This document shows, in pieces, positions 39,273 to 39,375 of a stretch of 39,375 nt of DNA; positions within the stretch are counted from its first letter, which is position 1, and every line of letters starts with the position of its first letter. Source of the stretch: Nitrospirota bacterium (GTDB taxonomy: Bacteria; Nitrospirota; Thermodesulfovibrionia; Thermodesulfovibrionales; UBA6898). Below the pieces are notes generated by a model. That model was given only the letters and a program-made list of their open reading frames with translations, was not told the origin of the DNA and did not search any database. The DNA lies in the NCBI GenBank assembly GCA_021825365.1, contig JAKAHR010000030.1, positions 1 through 39,375 of the forward strand, in the 5' to 3' direction. Made by a program: the position numbers and the translations under genes.

Positions 39273-39292
39273 CCCCGTGGCTTGCCACGGGG
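39273..39292. repeat. Perfect hairpin CCCCGTGG-CTTG-CCACGGGG
   Basis: An 8-bp perfect stem with a 4-base loop. Hairpins of this kind occur as subterminal structures of IS200/IS605-type elements or as REP sequences. No transposase is visible before the window ends. Confidence 0.6.
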
Positions 39293-39319
39293 AGGAATGC
39301 ATGCCTTGCGCGGAGGGTT

Positions 39320-39346
39320 ATAAGGGAGGCGCGAAGACTCCCTTAT
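39320..39346. repeat. Perfect hairpin ATAAGGGAG / CTCCCTTAT
   Basis: A 9-bp perfect stem with a 9-base loop, 28 bases after the previous hairpin. No T-run follows on the plus strand, so it is not an obvious terminator. Confidence 0.55.
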
Positions 39347-39375
39347 CCACATAGGCCCTTGCGCCGGTATGGTAT

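Noticed and set aside
39273..39346. The two hairpins as the start of a CRISPR array
   Set aside because: The stems differ from each other and no regularly spaced repeat is present; no cas gene is in the window.
1..39375. tRNA or rRNA genes
   Set aside because: No cloverleaf-like segment ending in CCA and no rRNA-like sequence was noticed by eye; a tRNAscan/Infernal run would be needed to exclude them fully.

Overview
This window is GC-rich, densely coded bacterial chromosome from a flagellated Gram-negative organism. The evidence is a diderm-type flagellar basal-body/hook operon, several NtrC-family sigma-54 activators, lipoprotein and Tat signals, HD-GYP and HDOD signalling proteins, and a GEMM-I riboswitch. 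The gene order flgBC-fliEFGHIJ-motE-fliK-flgDE and the cyclic-dinucleotide signalling genes fit Nitrospirota or Desulfobacterota-like bacteria. That placement is inference; no rRNA or tRNA gene is visible to settle it.

Left end (1-1.4 kb): mobile-element scar tissue. It holds the end of an IS3-family element that truncates a PH-like gene, a DUF805 remnant, an IS4-type (DUF4372) remnant and a prenyltransferase-repeat remnant.

1.4-10.7 kb: a DHH phosphoesterase, a His/Met-rich secreted protein and a methyltransferase run leftward. Next comes a rightward unit with a sigma-70-like promoter, a GEMM-I aptamer carrying A at the specificity position (predicting cGAMP sensing) and an intrinsic terminator, followed by a two-CW protein and an HD-GYP protein. 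A convergent DEAD-box helicase follows, then a leftward cluster of a small domain protein, an HDOD protein and a GAF-GAF-HD-GYP protein.

10.8-29.3 kb: the motility locus. It begins with an NtrC-type regulator, a small Cys-rich protein, a STAS protein, a stand-alone receiver coupled to a receiver-less sigma-54 activator, a TPR protein, a PAS histidine kinase and its response regulator (FlgS/FlgR-like). The basal-body/export/hook operon flgB to flgE follows and ends at a strong terminator. Several -24/-12-like elements sit upstream of these genes and suggest a sigma-54 flagellar cascade.

29.4-39.4 kb: accessory region, mostly leftward. It contains a truncated haloalkane-dehalogenase-like gene, a phospholipase B-like lipoprotein, a chaperonin apical-domain-only protein in the same run as a hicBA module, a small secreted protein, a three-gene operon (Tat lipoprotein, unknown protein, HEAT-repeat protein), an AT-richer secreted protein, a second hicBA module flanked by a 20-bp direct repeat, a VOC protein and two perfect hairpins at the right edge.

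The best candidates for something new are the cGAMP-type riboswitch unit, the apical-domain-only chaperonin next to hicBA, the uncharacterised Tat/HEAT operon, and sigma-54-like promoters placed so that transcripts would begin at the start codon.
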